Position numbers and translations under genes: made by a program. This document shows positions 18,094-26,303 of a DNA stretch of 64,000 nucleotides, in pieces. The notes beneath the pieces are model-generated. The model did not search any database. It was not told where the DNA came from and saw only the letters and a program-made list of their open reading frames with translations. Each line of letters begins with the position of its first letter. The first letter of the stretch is position 1. The DNA is from Ensifer sp. Root278. GTDB taxonomy: Bacteria > Pseudomonadota > Alphaproteobacteria > Rhizobiales > Rhizobiaceae. The DNA is taken from NCBI RefSeq assembly GCF_001429285.1, contig NZ_LMJJ01000044.1, positions 26,842 to 90,841 of the forward strand, given 5' to 3'.

Positions 18094-18702
18094 TTAGAGG
18101 AATTCCGTCAATGCTTCGCGCGACTGTACGCCCGAGAACTCGATGGCGCAGCCTTCCTGGAAATGGCGAACGATCTTGCCCTTCATGTTGCCGAGCAGGA
18201 CCGGGGTGCCGATCGGCGGGCGGTTCTCGATATCGACGGCCGCGCCGGAGAGCGAGAGGTCGATGATGCGGCAAGGGAATTTTTCGCCGGTGTCCAGCGT
18301 CAGCTCGGTTGACGTCTTGCGCGGCGCAAGGCGGTCGTGGCGCCGATCCTCGGGCAGACCGAGTTCGTGTTTGTTGGCGATCCAGGTGAGCTGCGCAGCC
18401 AACTTCTCGCGCTTGCGTTCGGTGGCGTTGAGCTGAATCACGAAGGCATCGTCGGCGATGCGCGACACGGTGCCTTCAAGGCGGCCGACATGGTCGATAT
18501 AGGCGATGATGCGCTCACCCGCCCGCGGCCGTGCCGGGGAGGAAAGCAGCACGTCACCCGGCGACATGTCGACGGCGGTGCAATCATATTCGTCGCGATT
18601 GGCCAGCATCAGCCGTCCAGCAAGGTTCACGGAAACGCGCTGGAACGCACCTTCGTGATGCGGCTTCGGAGCGGTATTCTGAGCGTGCTGGAATGAGAAC
18701 AT
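18094..18702 (-). CDS. tandem PilZ-domain protein (putative cyclic-di-GMP receptor)
   Basis: A 202-residue soluble protein with two PilZ-like halves. The first (about 20-95) has QRVSVNLAGRLML and CTAVDMSPGDVLLSS. The second (about 118-202) has the better motif set, RHDRLAPRK then IIDLSLSGAAVDI, matching the RxxxR and (D/N)xSxxG residues that bind cyclic-di-GMP. The first half lacks RxxxR and may be a non-binding YcgR-N-like or degenerate domain. Such proteins pass the second-messenger signal to motility, polysaccharide or division machinery. It lies alone, next to a PAS-protein gene on the same strand. Confidence 0.85.
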   Translation of the reverse strand: MFSFQHAQNTAPKPHHEGAFQRVSVNLAGRLMLANRDEYDCTAVDMSPGDVLLSSPARPRAGERIIAYIDHVGRLEGTVSRIADDAFVIQLNATERKREKLAAQLTWIANKHELGLPEDRRHDRLAPRKTSTELTLDTGEKFPCRIIDLSLSGAAVDIENRPPIGTPVLLGNMKGKIVRHFQEGCAIEFSGVQSREALTEFL

Positions 18703-18810
18703 GATGACTCTGCATGACGTATTTTGGCAGGCGGAGTTTAGAACGTTCGGGTTAATAGAATGTTCGTCCTGCGGTTGGTCCGCGTGGCCAACCCGGGACA
18801 GCAGCAGCGA

Positions 18811-19437
18811 TCATTCGCGTCGTCCGCCCTCCAGAATGCGAAGATGTCCGACGCGACGGGACTCTCCCAAAAACCCTTCGCCAGCGCGGGATTCTGCACG
18901 CGGGGAGACGTGTTCCACCGCCGGCTCTTCGCGAAACACGGCTGTGCGGTCGGGGTCGAGGATTTTCATGCCGGTGACGTCGAGGCCTTCCACCGATGTC
19001 GCATGCAACCAGTACGGGCGGGAAAGTGGCGAGAGCGCGCCAAGGATTCGGTCGCTTGCACCCTCGGTTGAGGCGAGCGGCAACAGCAGCATTTCGACCT
19101 CGACCTCGCGTGCATCGGCTGTGCGCCCTTTGGCGGACAGCATCACAGGCACCCGGTGCGTCATCACCTGGCCGGCGATGCGCTGCGTCTTGGCAGCCTG
19201 CGAGTTCAGCCACAGCATGCCGAATTGTCGCCCGCGCAGTTCAAGGCCGAAGAGTGCGCAGACATGGGTTCCCCCAAGACGAAACGAGATGCCGTTGCGA
19301 TCACGCTCGAGAATGAACAGGTTGGGCAACAGTGCGCGGATGTCCCCCGGCTCGAGTTCGTCCCGACAGGGAAGGTCGCGCTTGCCGCGAATGGTGTTCC
19401 AGTATCGGAAAAGCTCCATGGTCGTCTTGCTGCGCAT
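18811..19437 (-). CDS. PAS-domain (PAS_5) protein
   Basis: A 208-residue protein of the alphaproteobacterial PAS_5 group. Residues about 5-140 contain ELFRYWNTIRGKRDLPCRDEL, LLPNLFILERD, ISFRLGGTHVCALFGLELRGR and LLPLAS, the usual pattern of this PAS-like fold. The C-terminal 60 residues are variable and charged. No output domain is present, so it may be a stand-alone sensor or ligand-binding protein. ATG 19437 is preferred, as conserved sequence begins with MRSKTTMELFRYW; an ATG at 19485 would add 16 residues. Confidence 0.75.
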   Translation of the reverse strand: MRSKTTMELFRYWNTIRGKRDLPCRDELEPGDIRALLPNLFILERDRNGISFRLGGTHVCALFGLELRGRQFGMLWLNSQAAKTQRIAGQVMTHRVPVMLSAKGRTADAREVEVEMLLLPLASTEGASDRILGALSPLSRPYWLHATSVEGLDVTGMKILDPDRTAVFREEPAVEHVSPRAESRAGEGFLGESRRVGHLRILEGGRRE

Positions 19438-19499
19438 CTTGCGTTCATTCCATTTCTGCGGCCCGCTTGTGCCGGTCTGGCACATGTTTGGCCGATCAT

Positions 19500-19691
19500 T
19501 GCGGTCTTGAGATCAATGGAGCGAAAAGCATGCCAGCTCGAAATTAAGGTTAACGAATGGTTTCGATTGCGCTGGAGCACTGCGACTGGCACTGAAAGAC
19601 ATGACTTCACGAAGCGTTGGCTTCGGCACTTGAACTGGAGCTCGGATCTGAGCTTGGCGACCGTTCAGTTTTTACTGGACGGTCTTTTTTT
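19500..19691 (+). ncRNA. candidate small RNA ending at an orphan terminator
   Basis: A strong terminator at 19659-19691 faces right, but no protein-coding gene precedes it on the plus strand; the gene upstream is on the minus strand and begins at 19437. The 150-200 bases before it are therefore a candidate short noncoding transcript, or an antisense/leader RNA. The 5' end is only a guess. An ORF that reads through the region would have to pass the terminator and looks unlike protein. Confidence 0.35.
19659..19691 (+). terminator. orphan Rho-independent terminator
   Basis: The stem GACCGTTCAG/CTGGACGGTC, ten pairs with one G-T, has a six-base loop and is followed by seven T residues. Confidence 0.85.
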
Positions 19692-19798
19692 GTTTGCTTA
19701 TGGCTGGTCGCCCCAGTCCGGTCCGAATCCCGCGATGTCATGCCATCGCCTCGATCGAATGCGATCGAACGGGCCAATCGATGGAGAAAGCAGCAACC

Positions 19799-20530
19799 AT
19801 GGAACGAGATCAGACGGCAACGCCACCGGAGACGGACCGGGACAGCGCCGCCAGTCCGTCACGTGAGCCTGCCTTCAATCTGCCGGCCGGACTTACCGGC
19901 ATTCTGCTGTTTCTGATCGCCATTCATGCCTTGCGCACCTATGTTCTGGCGCCTGCGATCGATCAGGAGATCATCTTCAACTTCGCCTTTCTGCCGGCGC
20001 GCTACGATCATCCCCTGGCCGAGCAGGGGCTCGCCTGGCTCTGGAGCCCCATTACCTATTCGTTCCTGCATGGCAGCTGGGAGCACCTGATCTTCAATAT
20101 CTTCTGGATGGTCGCTTTCGGTGCGCCGGTCGTGCGCCGCATCGGCATGGGACGGCTTGCGGTATTCTGGTGCCTTTCGGCTGCGGCCGCAGTTGCGCTG
20201 CACACGGCATTTCACTGGGGCGAGATGATCGTGGTCGTCGGTGCCTCGGGCGTCGTTTCCGGTTTCATGGGCGCGGCGGCGCGCTTCGTCTTTTCGCCAA
20301 GCGGGCGGATCAGCCGGCAATTTGCCCATCTCAACCGGCGGCTGCCCGTCAGTGAGGCGCTGGCAAATCGCTCTGTCGTGATGTTCGCCGGGATCTGGTT
20401 CCTCACCAACTTTCTGATCGGGCTCGGCATGTTCACGCCTGGGGGGGCGGGTAGCATCGCCTGGGAAGCGCATATCGGCGGCTTCCTCTTCGGCTTCCTT
20501 CTCTTCGGCCTTTTCGACCCCCGCGACTGA
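19799..20530 (+). CDS. rhomboid-family intramembrane serine protease
   Basis: A 243-residue membrane protein with about six membrane segments. The catalytic Ser lies in VVVGASGVVSGFMG and the catalytic His in WEAHIGGFLFGFLLFG; a HLIFN element occurs in the second segment (SWEHLIFNIFWM). Rhomboids cleave membrane proteins within or near the bilayer. ATG 19799 is chosen, with GGAG about 12 bases upstream; an ATG at 19781 adds six residues. It follows an orphan terminator and is probably transcribed alone. Confidence 0.9.
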   Translation: MERDQTATPPETDRDSAASPSREPAFNLPAGLTGILLFLIAIHALRTYVLAPAIDQEIIFNFAFLPARYDHPLAEQGLAWLWSPITYSFLHGSWEHLIFNIFWMVAFGAPVVRRIGMGRLAVFWCLSAAAAVALHTAFHWGEMIVVVGASGVVSGFMGAAARFVFSPSGRISRQFAHLNRRLPVSEALANRSVVMFAGIWFLTNFLIGLGMFTPGGAGSIAWEAHIGGFLFGFLLFGLFDPRD

Positions 20531-20793
20531 CGACGTCGAAAGATCGGCGGACGGCGCTTGTGAGCGCTTGATTTCCCCGGAGCGCTGGCGCACCATTTGT
20601 TACGGTCGCCGATTGTCGAAAGGCTAGGCGGCCCGTGAAGGCCGGGTATAGAAAGCCCGTCCGCGTCTGAGGAGCACGCGGGCAGGCGATCATAAGCGGC
20701 CAGGGTACAGGTTCCATCGCCCGACCGTACCGCACGAGAGACGGCTGGACCTTGCCCTGCCGACCCGGAGTTGTCGCAACGGGAGATGTGCGC

Positions 20794-21222
20794 ATGTCAG
20801 TAAAAGCAATACTCGATGAAAAGGGTCGCAACGTCGTAACGGTCGGCCCGCAGATGACAGTCCAACAGGCTGCCATTCTCTTGCGTGACAATCATATCGG
20901 TGCGGTCATCATCGTCGATGCGGATGATCAGATCGCAGGCATCCTCACCGAGCGCGACATCGTCGCAGCGATCGCCAAGCAGGGAGCGACCTGTCTCGAA
21001 AGGTCGGTCGCGGCCGTCATGTGGCAAAATGTCTACTGCTGCACCGAGGAAATGTCCGTTCAGGCCCTGATGGAAATGATGAGCAAGCTCAGGGCCCGCC
21101 ACCTGCCGGTCGAAAAAAATGGCCAGCTCGCCGGCATTGTTTCGATCGGCGACGTGATCAAACACCACATCCGTGCGATCGAGCACGAGACCGAGCAGAT
21201 CAAGGCCTATATCGCCGGCTAA
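20794..21222 (+). CDS. CBS-domain pair protein
   Basis: A 142-residue protein made of two CBS domains (about 1-65, with AILLRDNHIGAVIIVDADDQ and GILTERDIVAAIA; about 75-135, with LRARHLPVEKNGQLAGIVSIGDVI). The pair forms a Bateman module that binds adenine nucleotides. No catalytic domain is attached. ATG 20794 has GGGAG about 11 bases upstream. The stop is followed by a complete mosaic repeat element. Confidence 0.88.
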   Translation: MSVKAILDEKGRNVVTVGPQMTVQQAAILLRDNHIGAVIIVDADDQIAGILTERDIVAAIAKQGATCLERSVAAVMWQNVYCCTEEMSVQALMEMMSKLRARHLPVEKNGQLAGIVSIGDVIKHHIRAIEHETEQIKAYIAG

Positions 21223-21253
21223 ATGCTTTGCCCTGTTCGTGCCTACTGCATGT

Positions 21254-21350
21254 CTCCTTAAATCGACCTCGATTTAAGGACAAAGACATGCAGAAAATCA
21301 AAGTGCTGCAGCGACCTTTGCGTGTCTGATAAGGCGCGCGGCGCTGTAGC
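21254..21350. repeat. intergenic mosaic element, complete (modules A+B)
   Basis: Module A is a perfect 11-base hairpin TCCTTAAATCG-ACCT-CGATTTAAGGA with a tail ending CATGCAGAAAATC. Module B follows (AAGTGCTGCAGCGACCTTTG ... CGGCGCTGTAG), whose ends CTGCAGCG/CGCTGTAG pair. Partial copies lie at 7994, 11417, 26171, 31539 and 61410. It resembles Sinorhizobium RIME-type intergenic repeats. Confidence 0.8.
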
Positions 21351-21482
21351 GATCGGGCGGCAAGGTCTTATGGCGCGATGCGGCCTGCTCGCGGTTCGCG
21401 ACGCATTCCCCGTAATGGGACAACGACCCCGCGCACAATCGCTGCGCGGATAACCCGCAACAGATCGACGGAAGATCGCTCG

Positions 21483-22448
21483 TCAGCGCACGAGGGCGTC
21501 CTGCATCCGGCGGATCTCCACGAGCTTGGCCTTCGCTTCGTGGTAGCCTCGGTCGATCGCCTCACCTGCACGGTGAAACTCCGATAGGCCGATATCGTTG
21601 AGCTTGGGGTGCAAAGCCAGGTCCGGAGGGTCGCCGGCAAGACGAGCACGGGAAATACGATCCTGGATGATGTTGAAGGCCTGAACCATCACGCCGGTCA
21701 TGCCGAGGCGGGAGTGAAGGGTCGCTTCCTTTTCCTGCGCCGGGGCATCCGGCGTCCCCATGCCGGCGCTGTGTTTGACGACGGCTGAGCGGCCATAGAG
21801 CTCGTAGTTGAGGTTCACGGCGACGACGAGCTGCTGCTCGTGAGCGCGGCAGACAGAGACCGGGACGGGGTTGACGAGCGCGCCGTCGATGAGCGTGCGT
21901 CCGTTCGCCTTGATCGGCTCGAAGATGCCGGGCAAGGCGTAGGAAGCGCGGATCGCGGTGATGAGCGATCCTTTTTCGAGCCAAACCTCATGCCCACTAT
22001 GCACTTCGGTCGCAACGGCAATGAATGGCCTGTCGAGGCTTTCGATGCTAAGTCCCTGCAGATGCTCCTGCATGCGCTTGGTCAGCCTCAGTCCGCCAAA
22101 GAGACCGCCGCCGCCAATAGCGAAATCGAGCAGTCCCGCAATCCGCCGGACGGTGAGGGAGCGTGCGAAGGTCTCGAGTTCGTCGAGCTTGCCGGCAAGA
22201 TAGCAACCGCCGACGAGCGCGCCGATCGAGGTGCCCGCAATCATGCCAACTTCGATGCCTTCTTCGTCGAGCGCTCGCAGCACGCCGATATGGGCCCAGC
22301 CGCGCGCGGCGCCGCCCCCAAGGGCAATTGCGATCTTCGGTCTCTGCGGAGGTGTCGCAGGTTCTGGTGGTGTTGTTGAAATCGATGTGCCGTCCGGGCC
22401 GGACAGATCTGCAATCTGGTTGCTACGCGTAAAAGTCCAATTCAACAT
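21483..22448 (-). CDS. patatin-like phospholipase (RssA/YchK type)
   Basis: A 321-residue predicted lipid acyl hydrolase. It has the oxyanion-hole motif LGGGAARGWAHIG (about 43-55), the nucleophile elbow GTSIG (72-76, Ser74) and the catalytic Asp in LIDGALVNPVP (DGA at about 188-190), forming the Ser-Asp dyad of patatins. No signal peptide is present, so it is probably cytosolic or membrane-associated. GGAGG lies seven bases before ATG 22448. It is transcribed alone. The 398 bases between its start and the end of hisI contain no gene I can support. Confidence 0.9.
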   Translation of the reverse strand: MLNWTFTRSNQIADLSGPDGTSISTTPPEPATPPQRPKIAIALGGGAARGWAHIGVLRALDEEGIEVGMIAGTSIGALVGGCYLAGKLDELETFARSLTVRRIAGLLDFAIGGGGLFGGLRLTKRMQEHLQGLSIESLDRPFIAVATEVHSGHEVWLEKGSLITAIRASYALPGIFEPIKANGRTLIDGALVNPVPVSVCRAHEQQLVVAVNLNYELYGRSAVVKHSAGMGTPDAPAQEKEATLHSRLGMTGVMVQAFNIIQDRISRARLAGDPPDLALHPKLNDIGLSEFHRAGEAIDRGYHEAKAKLVEIRRMQDALVR

Positions 22449-22846
22449 CCGGCACCTCCAACACCGCCGAATACTCCGCAGCGCGACACGTCGATGAAGA
22501 TGCGCGAAGGTCGCTGTGGTAATTCACGACTGACTTAACTTTCAGGGATCGGATTCGATCCTGAAGGAACGCAATTTCTTGCACGCGTCCTGGGGAGGCT
22601 CCGCCAAGCCGGCGCAGGTGCCGGCCTCGTCCTGTCCATTGCTGAAAGACTGGCACCGTTCTTAGGTATATCACCGATCCCGTCGCCGATTGCGGCAGGA
22701 TCGATAAACATTGGATACAGTTTGCAATACAGCCGGGAACGTTGCCGTTCCCTCGTAGCGCCGCATCCTTGCCAAAGGATTAGGCGCTCGCTTGGTTTCC
22801 AAAAGATAAATATAGCATGTGCCCGCACCAAAAAGATGCGCGATGC

Positions 22847-23299
22847 TTAATTTTTATCATAGATTTCTGCGGGGTCGAAGTGCCTATGGTCGTCGGTGAT
22901 TTCGACCATGGCCTTGCCGTTTTCGGCGCCGACCATGCGGTAGAAGCAGGACCGGCGGCCGGTATGGCAGGTGGCGTCGTGACCGGCGACGGACACTTTC
23001 AACCAGATCGCATCCTGGTCGCAATCGGTGCGGATCTCCTTGACCGTCTGCAGGTTGCCGGAGCTTTCGCCCTTCTTCCAGAGGCTCTTGCGCGAACGGC
23101 TGTAATAGTGCGCGACACCCGTCTCGATCGTCAAAGCCAGGGCCTCGGCGTTCATGTGGGCGACCATCAAAAGCTCACCGTCCCGCGCATCCGTGACGAC
23201 AGCCGTGATCAGCCCCTTTTCATCGAAGCGCGGGGTGAAGGCCGGACCGGTTTCCAGTTCAGCCTTGTTGGAGGAGGGAGCGTCGAAGGTGAGCGTCAT
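22847..23299 (-). CDS. hisI: phosphoribosyl-AMP cyclohydrolase
   Basis: This enzyme opens the adenine ring of phosphoribosyl-AMP in the third step of histidine synthesis. The 150-residue monofunctional protein carries the zinc and metal motifs [10 protein letters not shown] and [11 protein letters not shown], plus [15 protein letters not shown]. It follows folE by 24 bases in the same direction. The only plausible ribosome site (GGAG about nine bases before ATG 23299) lies inside a nine-base-pair intercistronic hairpin, suggesting control of its translation relative to folE. Confidence 0.95.
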   Translation of the reverse strand: MTLTFDAPSSNKAELETGPAFTPRFDEKGLITAVVTDARDGELLMVAHMNAEALALTIETGVAHYYSRSRKSLWKKGESSGNLQTVKEIRTDCDQDAIWLKVSVAGHDATCHTGRRSCFYRMVGAENGKAMVEITDDHRHFDPAEIYDKN

Positions 23300-23302
23300 G
23301 GA

Positions 23303-23325
23303 AAGGCTCCGTCTGTCGGAGCCTT
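23303..23325 (-). promoter_or_regulatory. intercistronic hairpin covering the hisI ribosome site
   Basis: On the minus strand AAGGCTCCG-ACAGA-CGGAGCCTT, with nine base pairs, starts inside the folE stop codon and ends four bases before the hisI ATG. Its 3' arm contains GGAG, the likely Shine-Dalgarno. Confidence 0.5.
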
Positions 23326-23941
23326 ACTTGAAGCCCCTGAGCATCGTCATGAACCGGGCCTGTTCAGCCGGTTCCGTCTGGAACGTACCCGTAAATGTGG
23401 TGGTTAGCGTTGTCGAGCCTTGCTTCTGCACGCCACGCATCGCCATGCACATATGTTCGGCTTCGATCATCACCGCGACGCCGCGCGGGGCAAGCGTTTC
23501 GTCGATCGCCTTGGCGATCTGCGCCGTCATCGATTCCTGCGTCTGCAGCCGGCGGCCATAGATATCGACCACCCGGGCGATCTTGGAAAGGCCGAGCACG
23601 CGGCCATTCGGCAGATAGGCGACATGCGCCTTGCCGATGATCGGCACCATGTGATGCTCGCAATGCGAATAGAACGGGATGTCCTTGACGAGTACCATGT
23701 CGTCGTAGCCGGCGACTTCCTCGAAGGTCCGTCCGAGTACGTCTTCGGCAGCGAGATCATAGCCGCTGAAAAGCTCGCGGTAGGACTTGGCGACGCGCGC
23801 CGGCGTGTCCAGCAGCCCTTCGCGTTCCGGGTCTTCACCGGCCCAGCGCAGGAGAACGCGCACGGCTTCCTCGGCCTCCTTCTGGGTCGGGCGGCCGCTC
23901 GCATCGTCGAGCACGGGAAAATTCTTCACTATGGCGTCCAT
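23324..23941 (-). CDS. folE: GTP cyclohydrolase I
   Basis: This enzyme converts GTP to 7,8-dihydroneopterin triphosphate, the first step of folate synthesis (also feeding queuosine). The 205-residue protein has the zinc site [18 protein letters not shown] and the later [12 protein letters not shown], with [20 protein letters not shown] in between. ATG 23941 gives the natural [13 protein letters not shown] start; an in-frame ATG at 24001 adds an unconserved stretch. The gene heads a two-gene operon with hisI. Confidence 0.95.
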   Translation of the reverse strand: MDAIVKNFPVLDDASGRPTQKEAEEAVRVLLRWAGEDPEREGLLDTPARVAKSYRELFSGYDLAAEDVLGRTFEEVAGYDDMVLVKDIPFYSHCEHHMVPIIGKAHVAYLPNGRVLGLSKIARVVDIYGRRLQTQESMTAQIAKAIDETLAPRGVAVMIEAEHMCMAMRGVQKQGSTTLTTTFTGTFQTEPAEQARFMTMLRGFK

Positions 23942-24281
23942 AATGGCCTCTTTTAGCAATACGGGATTGCTTGACGTTTTATCTTTCGGACAACTCGCCA
24001 CTGGCCATTCGCCTAACCCTGCAGGCTTGGGTTCCGTCGGCGGGCTCCGGGGCTTTCCGGTCCTGGCTTAGCAGTGCACTGGACCTTCCGGCACGGTTTC
24101 CCAAACAACAGGCGACATTGTTCCTCTTGCGGAACTGTCGCCCCAACACGACATAGCATATAGTATGGTGCCACAGAGATGAAAGAGGCGGAGCGTGTCG
24201 CGTCGTGCTTTTTTCCTGCCTACCGGAGAAAATCATGCGTCGATCACTCAAAACCGCGAAAAATCAGCCGGATCGCGTCAA

Positions 24282-24728
24282 ATGATGGATGACATCTACA
24301 ACAGCCGAATTCTCGAATTTGCCGGCAATATTCCGCGCATCGGAACGATTGCCGACGCCGACGCGGACGCGACCGCGCACTCGAAGCTCTGTGGTTCGAA
24401 AGTGCATATCTGGCTGAAGATGGACGGCGACGTGGTCACCGATTTTGCCCATGACGTGAAGGCCTGCGCGCTCGGCCAAGCCTCGTCCTCGATCATGGCG
24501 CGCCATGTCGTCGGCGCCGGCGCGGAAGAAATCCGACAGGCGCGCGCGGACATGCTTGCCATGTTGAAGGCGGACGGCGAGGGCCCATCCGGGCGCTTCG
24601 AGGATATGCGCTTCCTGCGTCCGGTGAAGGATTACAAGGCGCGTCACGCGTCGACGATGCTGACCTTTGATGCCGTCGTCGATGCCATCGAGCAGATCGA
24701 GGCCAAGCGACTGCTCGCGGCCGTCTGA
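24282..24728 (+). CDS. NifU/IscU-like iron-sulfur scaffold-family protein
   Basis: A 148-residue protein related to the N-terminal scaffold domain of NifU/IscU. It starts MMDDIYNSRILEFAGNIPRIG and has two of the usual cluster Cys (SKLCGSKVHIWL, about 38; KACALGQASSSIMA, about 65). The third Cys is absent; only His and charged residues follow. It may hold clusters poorly or do another job. This gene pairs with yidD, which starts two bases after its stop. An upstream start at 24195 would add 29 unconserved residues. Confidence 0.8.
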   Translation: MMDDIYNSRILEFAGNIPRIGTIADADADATAHSKLCGSKVHIWLKMDGDVVTDFAHDVKACALGQASSSIMARHVVGAGAEEIRQARADMLAMLKADGEGPSGRFEDMRFLRPVKDYKARHASTMLTFDAVVDAIEQIEAKRLLAAV

Positions 24729-24729
24729 C

Positions 24730-25104
24730 ATGTGCGGCGAACCGAATTGTCGGCATACGCCGGACAACGGTGCGAAGCCTGCAGTGCGTGGCCGAAACTG
24801 GGATGGTCCGTTTCGCAAGACGCCAGGGCGGCTGATCGGGATGACGCTGATCCGCGTCTATCAGCTCACGCTTTCGAGCTTCATCGGCAATTCGTGCCGG
24901 CACCTGCCGACCTGTTCGGAATACGGCTATGAGGCAATCGCCCGCCATGGCTTCTGGGCCGGAGGGTGGATGACGCTGTTTCGCGTGGCGCGCTGCGGCC
25001 CGGGCGGGACGCACGGCTTCGATCCGGTGCCGGAGCGGCTTGAAGCTCGCCTGACCTGGTACGCGCCGTGGCGCTACTGGCGGCCGCGGCCGAAGGCTGG
25101 ATGA
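24730..25104 (+). CDS. yidD: membrane protein insertion efficiency factor YidD
   Basis: YidD is a small inner-membrane-associated protein that helps the YidC insertase. The 124-residue protein contains the family core LIRVYQLTLSSFIGNSCRHL and PTCSEYGYEAIARHG, then RCGPGGTHGFDPVP. It has an N-terminal extension of about 35 residues with two Cys. Here it is not next to rnpA/yidC but follows the NifU-like gene by one base and overlaps the start of the DUF2267 gene. Confidence 0.93.
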   Translation: MCGEPNCRHTPDNGAKPAVRGRNWDGPFRKTPGRLIGMTLIRVYQLTLSSFIGNSCRHLPTCSEYGYEAIARHGFWAGGWMTLFRVARCGPGGTHGFDPVPERLEARLTWYAPWRYWRPRPKAG

Positions 25105-25529
25105 CCCCCATGACCATGCCGATGGAATACCGTCAGGCCTCCGCGGATTTCGAGCGTTTCATCGTCGACGCGCGCGACCTTGCCGGGCTGCAGACGACGA
25201 ACCAGGCCTACACGATGGTGCAGGCCGTGCTGCAGACGTTTCGCCGGCGGCTGGAGCTGGAGGATGCCATCCTGTTCGCGGATGTCTTGCCGCCGGTGCT
25301 ACGCGCGATCTTCGTGGCTGAATGGGACCTCGAAGAACCGAGGGTCCCGTTTTCGGGCCGCATCGCCATGACCCGCGAGGTGCAGTCGCTGCGGCCGGAT
25401 CACAATATTTCCCCCGACAGCGCCATTGCCGACGTGGCTGGCGCCTTGCGTCGCAACCTCGATGAGGTGAAGCTCGACCGGGTTCTTGCCCGGCTTCCGG
25501 CAGGCGCTGCCGATTTCTGGCGAGCCTGA
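25101..25529 (+). CDS. DUF2267 family protein
   Basis: A 142-residue all-helical protein of the DUF2267 family (FERFIVDARDLAGLQTTNQA, then VLQTFRRRLELEDAILFADVLPPVLRAIFVAEW). ATG 25101 overlaps the yidD stop as ATGA, indicating translational coupling; three further in-frame ATGs follow within 20 bases. The function of the family is not established. Confidence 0.75.
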   Translation: MTPMTMPMEYRQASADFERFIVDARDLAGLQTTNQAYTMVQAVLQTFRRRLELEDAILFADVLPPVLRAIFVAEWDLEEPRVPFSGRIAMTREVQSLRPDHNISPDSAIADVAGALRRNLDEVKLDRVLARLPAGAADFWRA

Positions 25530-25540
25530 AGGGAGGGTGG

Positions 25541-26080
25541 ATGAACAGCTACGTTGCCTTGCTTTACAGCATTGTTCTTGGTGCCGGGCGACGTGTCGTG
25601 ATGGTCGATCTCAGAGAGATGGCCGAAGGCCTCGGCTATCGCTCGCCGCGAACCCTGGTTGCGACAGGCAATCTCGTGTTCGAGACCGGACAAACGTCCA
25701 TCGGCGACTTAGAATCGCCGCTTGAGAAGGCCTTCTCCGAGACATTCGGTCGGCATGTCGACATCATTGTTCGTTCCGGTGCCGGTTGGCTGAAGCTCGC
25801 GGCATCCAATCCATTTCACGACGAAGGCGAAGAGGATGCCACGCGCGTGCATGTCCGCGTGATGCGCGACCCGCTCACCGAACCCGCGCTCGAAGGACTT
25901 CAGCGTTACTGCGTCGCTGGGGAACGTCTGGCAATCGTTGACGGCGATCTCTGGGTGCATTTTCCCGGCAAGGCCAGCAAATCGAAACTGCTGGGTGCAA
26001 TGACGACCAAGCGTTTGGGCATCGGGACGTTTCGCAACTGGAACACCGTCAAGGGGCTCGCCGAGATGCTGCGCGGCTAG
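25541..26080 (+). CDS. DUF1697 family protein
   Basis: A 179-residue protein of the DUF1697 family: YVALLYSIVLGAGRRVVMVDL at the start, LVATGNLVFETGQTS, and the C-terminal VHFPGKASKSKLLGAMTTKR and GTFRNWNTVKGLAEML. The start is 11 bases after the DUF2267 stop, with GGGAGG upstream. The function is unknown. It probably ends the operon that starts with the NifU-like gene. Confidence 0.8.
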   Translation: MNSYVALLYSIVLGAGRRVVMVDLREMAEGLGYRSPRTLVATGNLVFETGQTSIGDLESPLEKAFSETFGRHVDIIVRSGAGWLKLAASNPFHDEGEEDATRVHVRVMRDPLTEPALEGLQRYCVAGERLAIVDGDLWVHFPGKASKSKLLGAMTTKRLGIGTFRNWNTVKGLAEMLRG

Positions 26081-26170
26081 GCTCTGTCGCAGCCTTCGCC
26101 TTTACTCACTTTCGAAAACCCTTTATCAGGCTACGGCGTGTTTTCCTGGGTCGTCTCGGCCTAGGGCAAA

Positions 26171-26231
26171 ACATGCGGCAATCCAAAGCACTACAGCGAC
26201 CTTTGCGCGTCTGACGGATGCGACGCTGTAT
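26171..26231. repeat. intergenic mosaic element, module B with part of A tail
   Basis: ACATGCGGCAATCCAAAGCA is followed by CTACAGCGACCTTTGCGCGT...CGACGCTGTA. This is the same design as module B at 21300, without the module A hairpin. It lies between the DUF1697 gene and thrS. Confidence 0.7.
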
Positions 26232-26303
26232 CGTCAATTCACCGGTCGTTTCCGGTCAACCATACCACCCGCATTCGTTGGCGGGACTGGATAGGAGATC
26301 ATC

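Noticed and set aside
22535-22831. 98-codon minus-strand ORF between patatin and hisI genes
   Set aside because: There is no ribosome site and the composition is unlike protein; the gap is best left empty.
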